From Neolewinella litorea (GTDB lineage Bacteria; Bacteroidota; Bacteroidia; Chitinophagales; Saprospiraceae), in assembly GCF_004803465.1 (NCBI RefSeq), contig NZ_SRSF01000001.1:744501-808500 (forward strand): 64,000 nucleotides of DNA. The letters are read 5' to 3'. The notes below the pieces were generated by a model, which worked only from the letters and a program-made list of their open reading frames with translations, was not told where the DNA came from and searched no databases. Both the position numbers and the translations under genes were made by a program. Numbering within the stretch: the stretch's first letter is position 1; each line of letters starts with the position of its first letter. Below, one piece after another: positions 54,392 to 62,731 of this stretch.

Positions 54392-55150
54392 ATGCCCACT
54401 TTCGGACTCCTGGGGTTCCCCCTGTCTCATTCTTTCAGTCGCGGATACTTCACGGCCAAGTTCGTAGATCTCGGAATCGACCACACCCATCGCTACCTGA
54501 ACTTCGAGTACCGGTCCGCTGACCAATTTCGGAAAATTCTGAATGAGTATCCTGACCTCCGCGGCGTCAACGTTACCATCCCCCACAAACAGGCGATACT
54601 TTCTCTACTGGACGAGGTAGACCCGGTCGCCAAGAGGATAGGGGCCGTAAATACTATTCTGGTCAAGGGAGGCAGAACCAGTGGATTCAACACCGACTAC
54701 CAGGGGTTTAGCCAGGACTTGATCCGCCAGTTGGCCGCTCAACAACGATTCACCAACCTGCGTGGCGAATCGGCCCTCATACTCGGGACCGGCGGGGCGG
54801 CCCGCGCCGTTTGGGAAGCATTAGTGGGGATGGGCGTAAAGCCTAAGATGGTCAGTCGTACTCCCTCTCCGGAGGGATATTCCTACGACCACCTGGATAA
54901 ACAGACGATTAAAGATCATCGGCTGATAGTAAATACTACCCCTCTGGGCATGCACCCTAATACGGACGCCTCCCCGAATATCCCCTATCAGCACCTCTCA
55001 CCAGCGCATTTTTGCTACGACCTGGTGTATAACCCCTCCGAAACCTCCTTTATGAAGCGTGCCCGGGGCGCGGGCGCGGGTGCCTCGAATGGCCTGGGAA
55101 TGCTGTACGCGCAGGCTGAAGCCGCCTGGGAAATCTGGAATCGCGAATAA
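54392..55150 (+). CDS. aroE: Shikimate dehydrogenase
   Basis: Reduces 3-dehydroshikimate with NADPH in aromatic amino-acid synthesis. At 252 aa it is near the short end of the family. Substrate-site motifs are F-P-L-S-H-S-F-S near the start and N-V-T-I-P-H-K with its Lys. Others are G-A-V-N-T-I-L, G-F-N-T-D-Y-Q-G-F, the nucleotide loop L-G-T-G-G-A-A-R-A-V, N-T-T-P-L-G-M-H-P, and N-G-L-G-M-L at the end. The stretch before N-G-L-G-M-L (residues 226-231) is G-A-G-A-G-A, encoded exactly by the 18-base repeat. No length change from the family pattern is evident there. Confidence 0.95.
   Translation: MPTFGLLGFPLSHSFSRGYFTAKFVDLGIDHTHRYLNFEYRSADQFRKILNEYPDLRGVNVTIPHKQAILSLLDEVDPVAKRIGAVNTILVKGGRTSGFNTDYQGFSQDLIRQLAAQQRFTNLRGESALILGTGGAARAVWEALVGMGVKPKMVSRTPSPEGYSYDHLDKQTIKDHRLIVNTTPLGMHPNTDASPNIPYQHLSPAHFCYDLVYNPSETSFMKRARGAGAGASNGLGMLYAQAEAAWEIWNRE
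55067..55084 (-). repeat. 18-base GC-rich repeat, exact copy 2
   Basis: On + GGCGCGGGCGCGGGTGCC, the exact reverse complement of the copies at 4130 and 62951. In aroE it encodes G-A-G-A-G-A, the same peptide and phase as the atpB copy. Confidence 0.75.
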
Positions 55151-55184
55151 ACACGATCTTCCACGACCACCAATCCGTTCAGTC

Positions 55185-57137
55185 GTGCGCCTGCTCCTGT
55201 CTCTCCTTCCATTTCTTATTGGTTCCGTACTCGTGGCCCAGGACCTTTCGTTTTTCGCGGTCTTCACCGACCACGCGGTGCTACAGCGTAATGTTCCGCA
55301 TCCGGTTTGGGGCGAGAATAGCCCCAATCGGAAAGTGACCCTGAGCCTGGATGACCAATCCTTTACGGTTCGTACCGATCGCAACGGGAAATGGAGCATC
55401 ACCCTGCCGCCCACGCCCGCCGGCGGCCCCCACACCCTTACCGTTTCCGATGGCTCAAGCACCATTGCTTTGCGAGACATCTACTTCGGAGATGTATATC
55501 TGCTGTCCGGTCAGTCGAATATGGAATGGCGACTAGCACAGTCGGATCCCGACAGCGCCCGCGCCCGCACCATCGCCGATCCGCTGATCCGGCAGATCCT
55601 GGTGGCAAAATCAAGCAGCGATAGTCCGGCCGAGACCCTCGCACTGGACGAAAAATGGGTACCCGGCACCCCCGAGGAGATGGCTGACTTCAGCGGTGTC
55701 GGAGCCTACTTTGCCCATTATTTACGTGAATCTGGCGTGCGGGTGCCAATCGGGCTGCTGCACTCTTCCTGGGGTGGTAGCCGTATCGAAGCGTGGCTCC
55801 CGGATGCTGCCCTTACTCTAAACGACCGGAACGCAGCTTCCGGTCAAAGGGCCCGGCTGGAAGCCGCCGCCTTAACCACTTTGCAAACCTACCGCAACAC
55901 CTTCGGTAGTACGGACCCTCCCCCCACGGAAGACCGTGGCCGGGAAGAAGGCTTCCTGGCCGACGATACGGATTTGTCCGATTGGGGTACCATGAGCCTT
56001 CCCGCGCACTGGGAGTCCCAGGGCTATCCTGACGTAGACGGGGTGTTCTACTTCCGAAAAACCTTTTCCCTTACCGCCGAGCAGGCGAGCGGGGAGGCCA
56101 CACTCCACCTCGGTGCCATCGACGATGGGGACCTGACGTACATCAACGGAGAAGTCATCGGGACCACCCCCAATGCCTACGCCCAACCGCGGCATTACTC
56201 CGTACCCGCCACCACCCTGCGGGCGGGCCGTAATTCGCTAGCAATCCGGGTGTCAGACACGGGCGGCAACGGTGGGTTCGCCGATCCCGCGGAAGCGCTA
56301 TATCTGGAAACGGAAAGCAGTGACAAAATCCCCCTGCATGGGGACTACCACTACCGGATTGGTGTCCTCAAAATGGCGGACGCCCGTGCCAACCACACCC
56401 CTACCCTGCTTTATAATGCCATGATTGCCCCCCTCCAAAATCTGCCAGTATCGGCTGTGCTTTGGTACCAGGGGGAATCCAACGCCGGCGCGGATGATGC
56501 CCCGCGGTATGCACACCAACTGCGGGCGCTGGTAAGTTCATGGCGCCGACAGCTCCAATCCGACACCCTGCCATTCTACTGGGTCCAGCTGGCCGACTAC
56601 CAGGCACCTCCACAACAACCCGACGAGCCGGGATGGGCAGTCATACGGGAACAGCAAAGCCGTGCACTCGACCTACCGCGTACCGGGCAGGCAGTTATCA
56701 CCGATATCGGAGATGCCGATGACATCCACCCCTTGAACAAGTGGGAAGTGGGGCGACGCCTCTCGCTGCACGCCCGCAAAGACATCTACGGACATGACGT
56801 GCAGGCCCGCAGCCCGATTGCCACCATGCTTGAAGTCTTCGACCGGTATTCCGTGGTGCATTTTTCCGAAGTCGGCGAGGGTCTAACGCTACGGCAAACC
56901 CCGGCCCAGCGCTATCCCCTGGTTGGATCGCTGACGGTGGAGGACGACGCCGGCGCATGGCATTGGGCGGTAAGCACCCTCGATGCAGAATCGAATACCT
57001 TAATCATTCTCAACCCGGGCGGGAGGCCAATCCGCCGGGTCCGGTACGCCTGGTTCAACAATCCGGACGACGCCAATCTCTTCTCTCGGCAGGGACTCCC
57101 CGTAACGCCCTTTGAAATCGGACCGGACGGCAAATAG
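55185..57137 (+). CDS. Secreted sialate O-acetylesterase
   Basis: Removes O-acetyl groups from sialic acid or related sugars. I take the GTG at 55185 (V-R-L-L-L-S-L-L-P-F-L-I-G, cleavage after V-A-Q), giving 650 aa. The SGNH catalytic Ser lies in L-L-S-G-Q-S-N-M-E-W (about 105-115). S-W-G-G-S-R-I-E-A-W and W-Y-Q-G-E-S-N-A follow, and the Asp/His pair is in D-D-I-H-P-L-N-K. A jelly-roll insert (about 245-355, F-R-K-T-F-S then I-N-G-E-V-I-G) is typical. It lies 34 bases after aroE and 21 before the MATE gene. A 15-of-18 copy of the repeat is at 55554-55571. Confidence 0.92.
   Translation: MRLLLSLLPFLIGSVLVAQDLSFFAVFTDHAVLQRNVPHPVWGENSPNRKVTLSLDDQSFTVRTDRNGKWSITLPPTPAGGPHTLTVSDGSSTIALRDIYFGDVYLLSGQSNMEWRLAQSDPDSARARTIADPLIRQILVAKSSSDSPAETLALDEKWVPGTPEEMADFSGVGAYFAHYLRESGVRVPIGLLHSSWGGSRIEAWLPDAALTLNDRNAASGQRARLEAAALTTLQTYRNTFGSTDPPPTEDRGREEGFLADDTDLSDWGTMSLPAHWESQGYPDVDGVFYFRKTFSLTAEQASGEATLHLGAIDDGDLTYINGEVIGTTPNAYAQPRHYSVPATTLRAGRNSLAIRVSDTGGNGGFADPAEALYLETESSDKIPLHGDYHYRIGVLKMADARANHTPTLLYNAMIAPLQNLPVSAVLWYQGESNAGADDAPRYAHQLRALVSSWRRQLQSDTLPFYWVQLADYQAPPQQPDEPGWAVIREQQSRALDLPRTGQAVITDIGDADDIHPLNKWEVGRRLSLHARKDIYGHDVQARSPIATMLEVFDRYSVVHFSEVGEGLTLRQTPAQRYPLVGSLTVEDDAGAWHWAVSTLDAESNTLIILNPGGRPIRRVRYAWFNNPDDANLFSRQGLPVTPFEIGPDGK
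55554..55571 (+). repeat. 18-base GC-rich repeat, 15 of 18 match
   Basis: AGCGCCCGCGCCCGCACC, three mismatches from the consensus, encoding S-A-R-A-R-T in the acetylesterase. It is the second copy within 500 bases, in the opposite orientation to the aroE copy. Confidence 0.4.
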
Positions 57138-57158
57138 TACTCGGATAGTGTCGTAGAT

Positions 57159-58568
57159 TTGGCACCCTTGAAACTGAGTACCTCATACCGGAGCATCTGG
57201 AATATTAGTCTTCCGATCATCATCGGAAGCGCGGCCCAGAACGTGGTGGCCATGACCGACTCCATATTCCTGTATTACCGGAGCGAAGAAGATTTTGCCG
57301 CTATTGGCTTCGTCGCGGCCTTCTATATCATCGTGGCCGCCATCGGATTCGGATTCAGCAGGGGCGGTCAGATCCTGATTGCCCACTACACGGGCCGCGA
57401 CGATTCCCGCGCCGTGGGTCGGGCCTTCTTTAGTACCGTTTATTTTGAGTTGGTCCTGTCTTTCGTAGTGTTTCTGTTCATGACCTACGGCGCGTATTGG
57501 TTGTTTGCCCTTTTGGTGGACTCAGACGTGATATTCTATAAGTCACTTGAGTACCTGGAAACCCGCAAATGGGGCGTTTTCGCCAGCTACCTGGGCGTTG
57601 CCTGCATCGCGCTGTATACGGGCATTGCGCGACCGGTATTTATCGTAGTCGACACGGTAATCCTTGCGGTGACGAATATCTTTCTGGACCGCGCCCTCAT
57701 CTTCGGGATGTACGGCTTTCCGGAAATGGGCATAGCCGGCGCGGGGCTGGCCAGTACCATCGCGGAATTCGTAGCATTGGTGGTCTTCCTGATTTACATG
57801 TTCTTCGACCGCAAGAACCGCCAGTACCTTGCGGGCAAGCTGCCCCGCTGGGACAAACGACTGATTCGCGAAATTGTCGGTTTGTCCGTCCCGATCGTAG
57901 CCATGTCGATCGTAGGACTTGGTAGCGCTTTCTTCTTTTTCGGCATCGTAGAAAACTTTGGGGAGCGCGACCTGGCCGTAACCAATATCGTACGCATTGC
58001 CTACCTGATCCTTAGCATCCCCGCCTGGGGATTCTGTACGGGTGTGAATACTTTGGTCAGCTACTTCATCGGTCGTGGCGAGCGGTACAACGTCAAGGTG
58101 GTGTTGTGGAAGACGGCTTACCTCTGCCTAGGGGTTTCCCTGGTTATGGGCCTGCCCATCATCTTGTTCCCCCGAGAGGTCTTATACCCCATTTTAGGTG
58201 ATGAGCGGGCCTATTTGATCGAGGCGGCCTATCCGATATTTTGGGTACTGCTCGGCATCCTGACCACCTTCAGCTTTGGCAGCATTTTCTTCAACGGGCT
58301 TATCGGTGCCGGACAAACGAAGAAAGCGCTCATCTACCAGACCTTTTGCGCCGGAGTGTATATGTTGCTCGTCTTCGCGGTGGTCAGGAGCGGATGGGGA
58401 AACCTTACGGCGGCCTGGAGCACGGAGATCGTCTACTGGGTACTCATGTTTGGCCTGAGTTGGCGGTACTTCCGGAAACCCCGCTGGAGATCGTTGCGTG
58501 CTCAGCATTCGGCCGCTGCATCCAGTGTCGCCCCGGCTTCCAACGAGGAGATCGAGCAGCTGCCCTAA
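57159..58568 (+). CDS. MATE family efflux transporter
   Basis: A 469-aa membrane protein with about twelve helices in two similar halves. It opens (after a short tail) S-I-W-N-I-S-L-P-I-I-I-G-S-A-A-Q-N, a MATE N-terminal pattern, with F-G-F-S-R-G-G-Q-I-L-I-A in helix 2 and Y-I-V-A-A-like helices later. It exports cationic or other small molecules using Na+ or H+. The start is TTG at 57159 (or TTG 57168), with no ATG that keeps the first helix. It follows the acetylesterase by 21 bases and ends an apparent five-gene unit. The substrate cannot be told. Confidence 0.88.
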   Translation: MAPLKLSTSYRSIWNISLPIIIGSAAQNVVAMTDSIFLYYRSEEDFAAIGFVAAFYIIVAAIGFGFSRGGQILIAHYTGRDDSRAVGRAFFSTVYFELVLSFVVFLFMTYGAYWLFALLVDSDVIFYKSLEYLETRKWGVFASYLGVACIALYTGIARPVFIVVDTVILAVTNIFLDRALIFGMYGFPEMGIAGAGLASTIAEFVALVVFLIYMFFDRKNRQYLAGKLPRWDKRLIREIVGLSVPIVAMSIVGLGSAFFFFGIVENFGERDLAVTNIVRIAYLILSIPAWGFCTGVNTLVSYFIGRGERYNVKVVLWKTAYLCLGVSLVMGLPIILFPREVLYPILGDERAYLIEAAYPIFWVLLGILTTFSFGSIFFNGLIGAGQTKKALIYQTFCAGVYMLLVFAVVRSGWGNLTAAWSTEIVYWVLMFGLSWRYFRKPRWRSLRAQHSAAASSVAPASNEEIEQLP

Positions 58569-58573
58569 ACACA

Positions 58574-58607
58574 ACCGTCGCTGCCACCCGGAGGCGACAG
58601 CGACGGT
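58574..58607. terminator. Bidirectional terminator hairpin
   Basis: ACCGTCGCTG (58574-58583) and CAGCGACGGT (58598-58607) form a perfect 10-bp stem with a 14-base loop. It lies between the convergent ends of the MATE gene and atpG. No long T tract is present on either side. Confidence 0.65.
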
Positions 58608-58647
58608 ATTTGATCTGAATCGCGGTAGTAGTCAAAAGCGAGCCCTC

Positions 58648-59556
58648 CTAGCTTGCTTCGAGGGCAGCAGCTCCGCCAACGATCTCGAGGATTTCGTTGG
58701 TGATGGCTTCCTGACGGGCCTTATTGTAGCTGATCTTGAGCTCGCGCAGCAGTTCTTGTGCGTTCTCCGTAGCCTTGTCCATGGCTGTCATACGGGCACC
58801 GTGCTCGGAAGCGTGGGTATCCAGCAGAGCGGCTTGAAACTTGGTTTCGAGAATGCTCGGCACCAGGTAGTGCAGCAGCTCTTCCTTGTCCGGCTCGAAG
58901 ATGTAATCCGCGCGATACCGGGACTCGGGCTTCGTGGTGCCTTGCTGGTTGGTGGTTACGTCCTCCACGGGCAAAAACTGCTCACTGGTGGCAAACTGTA
59001 CGGCGGCGTTCTTGAAGCGGGCGTAGGCGATGTACACCTTGTCGTAGCGTCCTACCCGGAAACGGTCCATCAGCAGTTCGGGCACCTCACGGGTGTTGTC
59101 AAAGCTCAGGTCGTCGAACAACTTCTGGAAATCGGTAACAACCTTGACGTTCTCCCGCTTGCCGTAGTGCTTGCGAAAATATTCCGCGCCTTTGCGACCG
59201 ATGCAGATGATGTCGAGGGGGCCGGAGAGGGGTCCCATTTCCCGGATACTGGCTTCTGCGGCCTTGATCACGTTGGTGTTGAAGGCCCCGGCGAGTCCTC
59301 GATTCGAAGTGACCACCACCACGGCGGCGCCTACAACGGGTCGTACCTTGTTGAAGGTGGTATCGGCGTCCCCTTCCAGGTTGGTGAGGATGTTGCGCAG
59401 CATTTCATCGAGCTTGTCGGCGTAGGGCCGCAGTTCGGTGATGGCCTGCTGTGCACGTCGCAACTTGGCGGCGGATACCATCTTCATGGCGCTGGTGATC
59501 TGCTGGGTGTTCTTGACCGAGCGGATCCGTTCGCGTACTTCCTTGAGGTTTGCCAT
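58648..59556 (-). CDS. atpG: ATP synthase subunit gamma
   Basis: The rotating central stalk of F1. At 302 aa it opens with M-A-N-L-K-E-V-R-E-R-I-R-S-V-K-N-T-Q-Q-I-T and has the long N- and C-terminal helices (K-M-V-S-A-A-K-L-R-R-A-Q and N-K-A-R-Q-E-A-I-T-N-E-I-L-E-I-V-G-G). V-V-V-T-S-N-R-G-L-A-G-A-F-N is the usual nucleotide-fold segment. It is last in the cluster; the beta and epsilon genes that often follow are absent here. Confidence 0.97.
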   Translation of the reverse strand: MANLKEVRERIRSVKNTQQITSAMKMVSAAKLRRAQQAITELRPYADKLDEMLRNILTNLEGDADTTFNKVRPVVGAAVVVVTSNRGLAGAFNTNVIKAAEASIREMGPLSGPLDIICIGRKGAEYFRKHYGKRENVKVVTDFQKLFDDLSFDNTREVPELLMDRFRVGRYDKVYIAYARFKNAAVQFATSEQFLPVEDVTTNQQGTTKPESRYRADYIFEPDKEELLHYLVPSILETKFQAALLDTHASEHGARMTAMDKATENAQELLRELKISYNKARQEAITNEILEIVGGAAALEAS

Positions 59557-59629
59557 GGGGTATTATTGCGGGGTTGGGGGTTGGGGCCGCGGGGAGGCCT
59601 GCTGAACAGGCCACCCCGCGGGGCGCAAC

Positions 59630-61216
59630 TTACTTTTTGAACTGGGGAGTAAGTTCCTTCGACAGGGTTTCGAGCTTCTGCAGGTCCTCGTCCTGGTATT
59701 TCCGGTCGCGGAAGTTCTGCAGTACCTCGGGGTACTTGCGACCGAGTTCGCCCAGGAAAAGCTTCTCAAACTCCTTGACACGGATGACGGGTACGTCGCG
59801 CATTAGGTTCTTGGTACCCAGGTAGATGATGGCCACCTGCTGCTCGACCGGTACGGGACTGTACTGGGGCTGCTTGAGGATCTCCACGTTCCGCTGACCC
59901 TTGTCCAGGATGCTCATGGTAGAAGCGTCGAGGTCAGAGCCGAACTTGGCAAATGCTTCCAGCTCGCGGTAGGAAGCCTGGTCAAGCTTCAACGTACCGG
60001 ATACCTTCTTCATGGGTTTGATCTGCGCCGAGCCGCCTACCCGCGATACCGAAACTCCGACGTTGATGGCCGGGCGAATACCGTTGTTGAAGAGACTGGA
60101 CTCCAGGAAGATCTGTCCGTCGGTGATCGAAATTACGTTGGTAGGAATGTAGGCAGAAACGTCACCGGCCTGCGTCTCGATGATGGGCAGGGCGGTAAGT
60201 GAACCACCACCCTTTACGATACCGGCCTCGCTGAGGCTGGTGGGCAGGTCGTTCATATTCTGTGCCAGTGCGTCGTCGTTGATAACCTTGGCGGCACGCT
60301 CGAGAAGACGGCTGTGCAGGTAGAAAACGTCACCGGGGTAAGCCTCACGTCCCGGGGGGCGGCGCAGCAGCAGCGACACCTCACGGTAGGCTACGGCCTG
60401 CTTGGAGAGGTCGTCGTAGATGATTAGGGCGGGACGGCCCGTATCGCGGAAGTACTCCCCGATGGCCGCACCGGCGAAGGGTGCGTAAAACTGAAGCGGG
60501 GCCGGCTCGGAAGCGGAAGCGGCAACGATGATGGAGTAATCCATGGCACCGTTATCCTCCAAGGTCTTGGCCACCTGCGCTACCGTCGAGGCCTTCTGGC
60601 CACAGGCTACGTAGATGCAGTAGACGGGTTCGCCGCGTTCGTAGAACTCACGCTGGTTGAGGATGGTATCGATGGCGATGGCCGACTTTCCGGTCTGGCG
60701 GTCACCGATAATGAGTTCCCGCTGTCCACGACCGATGGGGATCATGGCGTCGATGGCCTTTACACCGGTCTGCAGCGGCTCGTTTACCGGCTGGCGGTAG
60801 ATTACCCCGGGGGCCTTACGCTCCAGCGGCATATTGTAGGTGGTGCCGGTAATGTCACCTTTGCCGTCGATGGGCTGACCGAGCGAGTTTACCACGCGGC
60901 CGACCATACCTTCACCTACGTTGATGGAGGCGATACGTCCGGTACGCGAAACGCGGCTTCCCTCGTGGATGCCGGCGGCGCTCCCCATCAGTACTACACC
61001 GACGTTATCTTCTTCCAGGTTCAGGACGATTGCCTCCGTACCCGTTTCAAAGGTTACGAGTTCTCCGGCCTGGGCATTGTTAAGTCCGTACACGCGGGCG
61101 ATACCGTCGCCGACCTGCAGTACGGTGCCGTACTCCTCGAGTTCGGTAGCCGTATCGAATCCGGAAAGCTGCTGCTTGAGGATTGCGGAGATTTCGTCAG
61201 GTTTTACGTCAGCCAT
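59630..61216 (-). CDS. atpA: ATP synthase subunit alpha
   Basis: The non-catalytic nucleotide-binding subunit of F1. At 528 aa the P-loop is G-D-R-Q-T-G-K-S-A (about 170-178), followed by the family's [11 protein letters not shown] and, near the end, the V-S-R-V-G-G-S-A-Q motif with its Arg finger. It begins [10 protein letters not shown]. It follows atpH by 73 bases and precedes atpG by 73 bases. Confidence 0.98.
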   Translation of the reverse strand: MADVKPDEISAILKQQLSGFDTATELEEYGTVLQVGDGIARVYGLNNAQAGELVTFETGTEAIVLNLEEDNVGVVLMGSAAGIHEGSRVSRTGRIASINVGEGMVGRVVNSLGQPIDGKGDITGTTYNMPLERKAPGVIYRQPVNEPLQTGVKAIDAMIPIGRGQRELIIGDRQTGKSAIAIDTILNQREFYERGEPVYCIYVACGQKASTVAQVAKTLEDNGAMDYSIIVAASASEPAPLQFYAPFAGAAIGEYFRDTGRPALIIYDDLSKQAVAYREVSLLLRRPPGREAYPGDVFYLHSRLLERAAKVINDDALAQNMNDLPTSLSEAGIVKGGGSLTALPIIETQAGDVSAYIPTNVISITDGQIFLESSLFNNGIRPAINVGVSVSRVGGSAQIKPMKKVSGTLKLDQASYRELEAFAKFGSDLDASTMSILDKGQRNVEILKQPQYSPVPVEQQVAIIYLGTKNLMRDVPVIRVKEFEKLFLGELGRKYPEVLQNFRDRKYQDEDLQKLETLSKELTPQFKK

Positions 61217-61289
61217 GGTTGTTTATTCTTGATAATTGATTTAGGCCCTGCTATGCGGGCCGACTATATGGGGTGCCGGCGGCGTGCCG

Positions 61290-61862
61290 CTAACTGGCCA
61301 GTTGGGTTTGGTAAAGATTGGGTTTGCGGAGTTCATCCTTCATATTCTTCAGCTTGTGGGCAACACTGGCGTCGTACACTTTGCCGTCGAATTCCAGGAT
61401 GATGCCCCCGATCAGGTCCGGATCGATCTTGGTGTGCAGTTCGATACGGTCCTCGGTCATGCCACTGGAGATCAGTTGCTGCTTGATGGCCTCCAGCGTA
61501 GCGGCGGTCAGGGGGGCGGCACTGGTCAGTTGGACCGTGGAGATATTCTTGAGCCGCTTGTACTGCTCATTAAATTCCTTAAGAATACCCAGCATGTCGA
61601 CCTCACGACCCTTGTCGATCAGCAACTTCACGTACAGTCGGGTAAGCTTGTCCGCTTTGGCTTTTTCCAGCAATTGCGTAAGCACGGCCTGCTTCTTGCT
61701 GGGCGGAACGACCGGGCTGCTCAGCAGCAGCGCGAAATCGCGGTTGCGGCCCATTGCCAGCAGGGTGTCCACGTCGGCCTTGATCACTTCCAGTTGGTTG
61801 CGTTCCTGGGCGAGTTCGATGAGGGACTGGGCGTAGCGGGCGGCTACTCTGGAATTGGTCAT
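61290..61862 (-). CDS. atpH: ATP synthase subunit delta
   Basis: The peripheral-stalk cap that ties F1 to subunit b. At 190 aa the opening is S-R-V-A-A-R-Y-A-Q-S-L-I-E-L-A and the C-terminal half has I-G-G-I-I-L-E-F-D-G-K-V-Y-D-A-S-V, the family's most conserved stretch. It starts 6 bases after the atpF stop. Confidence 0.95.
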   Translation of the reverse strand: MTNSRVAARYAQSLIELAQERNQLEVIKADVDTLLAMGRNRDFALLLSSPVVPPSKKQAVLTQLLEKAKADKLTRLYVKLLIDKGREVDMLGILKEFNEQYKRLKNISTVQLTSAAPLTAATLEAIKQQLISSGMTEDRIELHTKIDPDLIGGIILEFDGKVYDASVAHKLKNMKDELRKPNLYQTQLAS

Positions 61863-61868
61863 GGGGGC

Positions 61869-62381
61869 TTAGTTTAGGTCGCGTACCAGCTCCCGAACGA
61901 AAGCTTCCTGGTTGGCGTCGCTTTTCAGGTCCTTCTGCAGGATCTTTTCGGCGATCTCGATGGCCATGGACCCTACCTCTTTCTTCAGGTCGACCATGGC
62001 GGCTTTGCGCATGTTGTCGATGTCGCGGCGGGCGTCGCTGGCCACTTTCTGGGCCGCTTCGCGGGCTTCGTTCTTGGCGGCGGCAATCATCTCCTTGCTT
62101 TGGCGCTCGGCCTCGGTGATGATACGGGTGCGCTCTTCGCGGGCTTCGATCAGCAAACGCTGGTTCTCGTCGGCCTGGGCCTGCATTTCCGCACGGGCAC
62201 GCTTGGCCTCGTCAATGCTGGTCTGAATCTCGTCGTCACGACGGCGCAGGGCACGCTGGATGGGTTTCCAGGCCAGCTTGCCCAGAATAGCGTAGAGAAC
62301 GAGGAAGATGATGACGGTCCAGAAAATCAGACCGAAGTCGGGTTTAATGACACTGAAATCAGCAAGGAAGAGCGTAGTCAT
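61869..62381 (-). CDS. atpF: ATP synthase subunit b
   Basis: The peripheral stalk. At 170 aa, a single N-terminal transmembrane helix (about 12-33, L-I-F-W-T-V-I-I-F-L-V-L-Y) is followed by a long charged helix rich in Ala, Glu, Arg and Lys that forms the coiled-coil stator. It is one gene copy, so two identical b chains are expected. It is separated from atpE by 107 bases that hold a hairpin. Confidence 0.95.
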   Translation of the reverse strand: MTTLFLADFSVIKPDFGLIFWTVIIFLVLYAILGKLAWKPIQRALRRRDDEIQTSIDEAKRARAEMQAQADENQRLLIEAREERTRIITEAERQSKEMIAAAKNEAREAAQKVASDARRDIDNMRKAAMVDLKKEVGSMAIEIAEKILQKDLKSDANQEAFVRELVRDLN

Positions 62382-62423
62382 TATATATAGGTTGTTTTAC
62401 AACTCGACAGTCGAAGGTAAAGT

Positions 62424-62462
62424 AAGCCGGCAGCGCTGCCAAGCGCAGTTCGCTGCCGGCTT
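62424..62462 (-). promoter_or_regulatory. Hairpin between atpE and atpF
   Basis: A perfect 12-bp inverted repeat, AAGCCGGCAGCG (62424-62435) with CGCTGCCGGCTT (62451-62462), loop 15 bases. It lies downstream of atpE within the cluster. On the minus strand it is followed by CTTACTTTACC rather than a T run, so it looks more like an mRNA-stabilising or partial-termination element than a full terminator. A -7-like TACCTTCG (+ 62412-62419) follows and could start extra atpF transcripts. Confidence 0.55.
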
Positions 62463-62488
62463 GTGGTGTGGCCTGGACGGCGCCGCTG

Positions 62489-62731
<243 letters not shown>

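Noticed and set aside
58498-59640. 380-aa open frame on + across atpG
   Set aside because: Antisense to atpG and overlapping the MATE end; no start context or motif.
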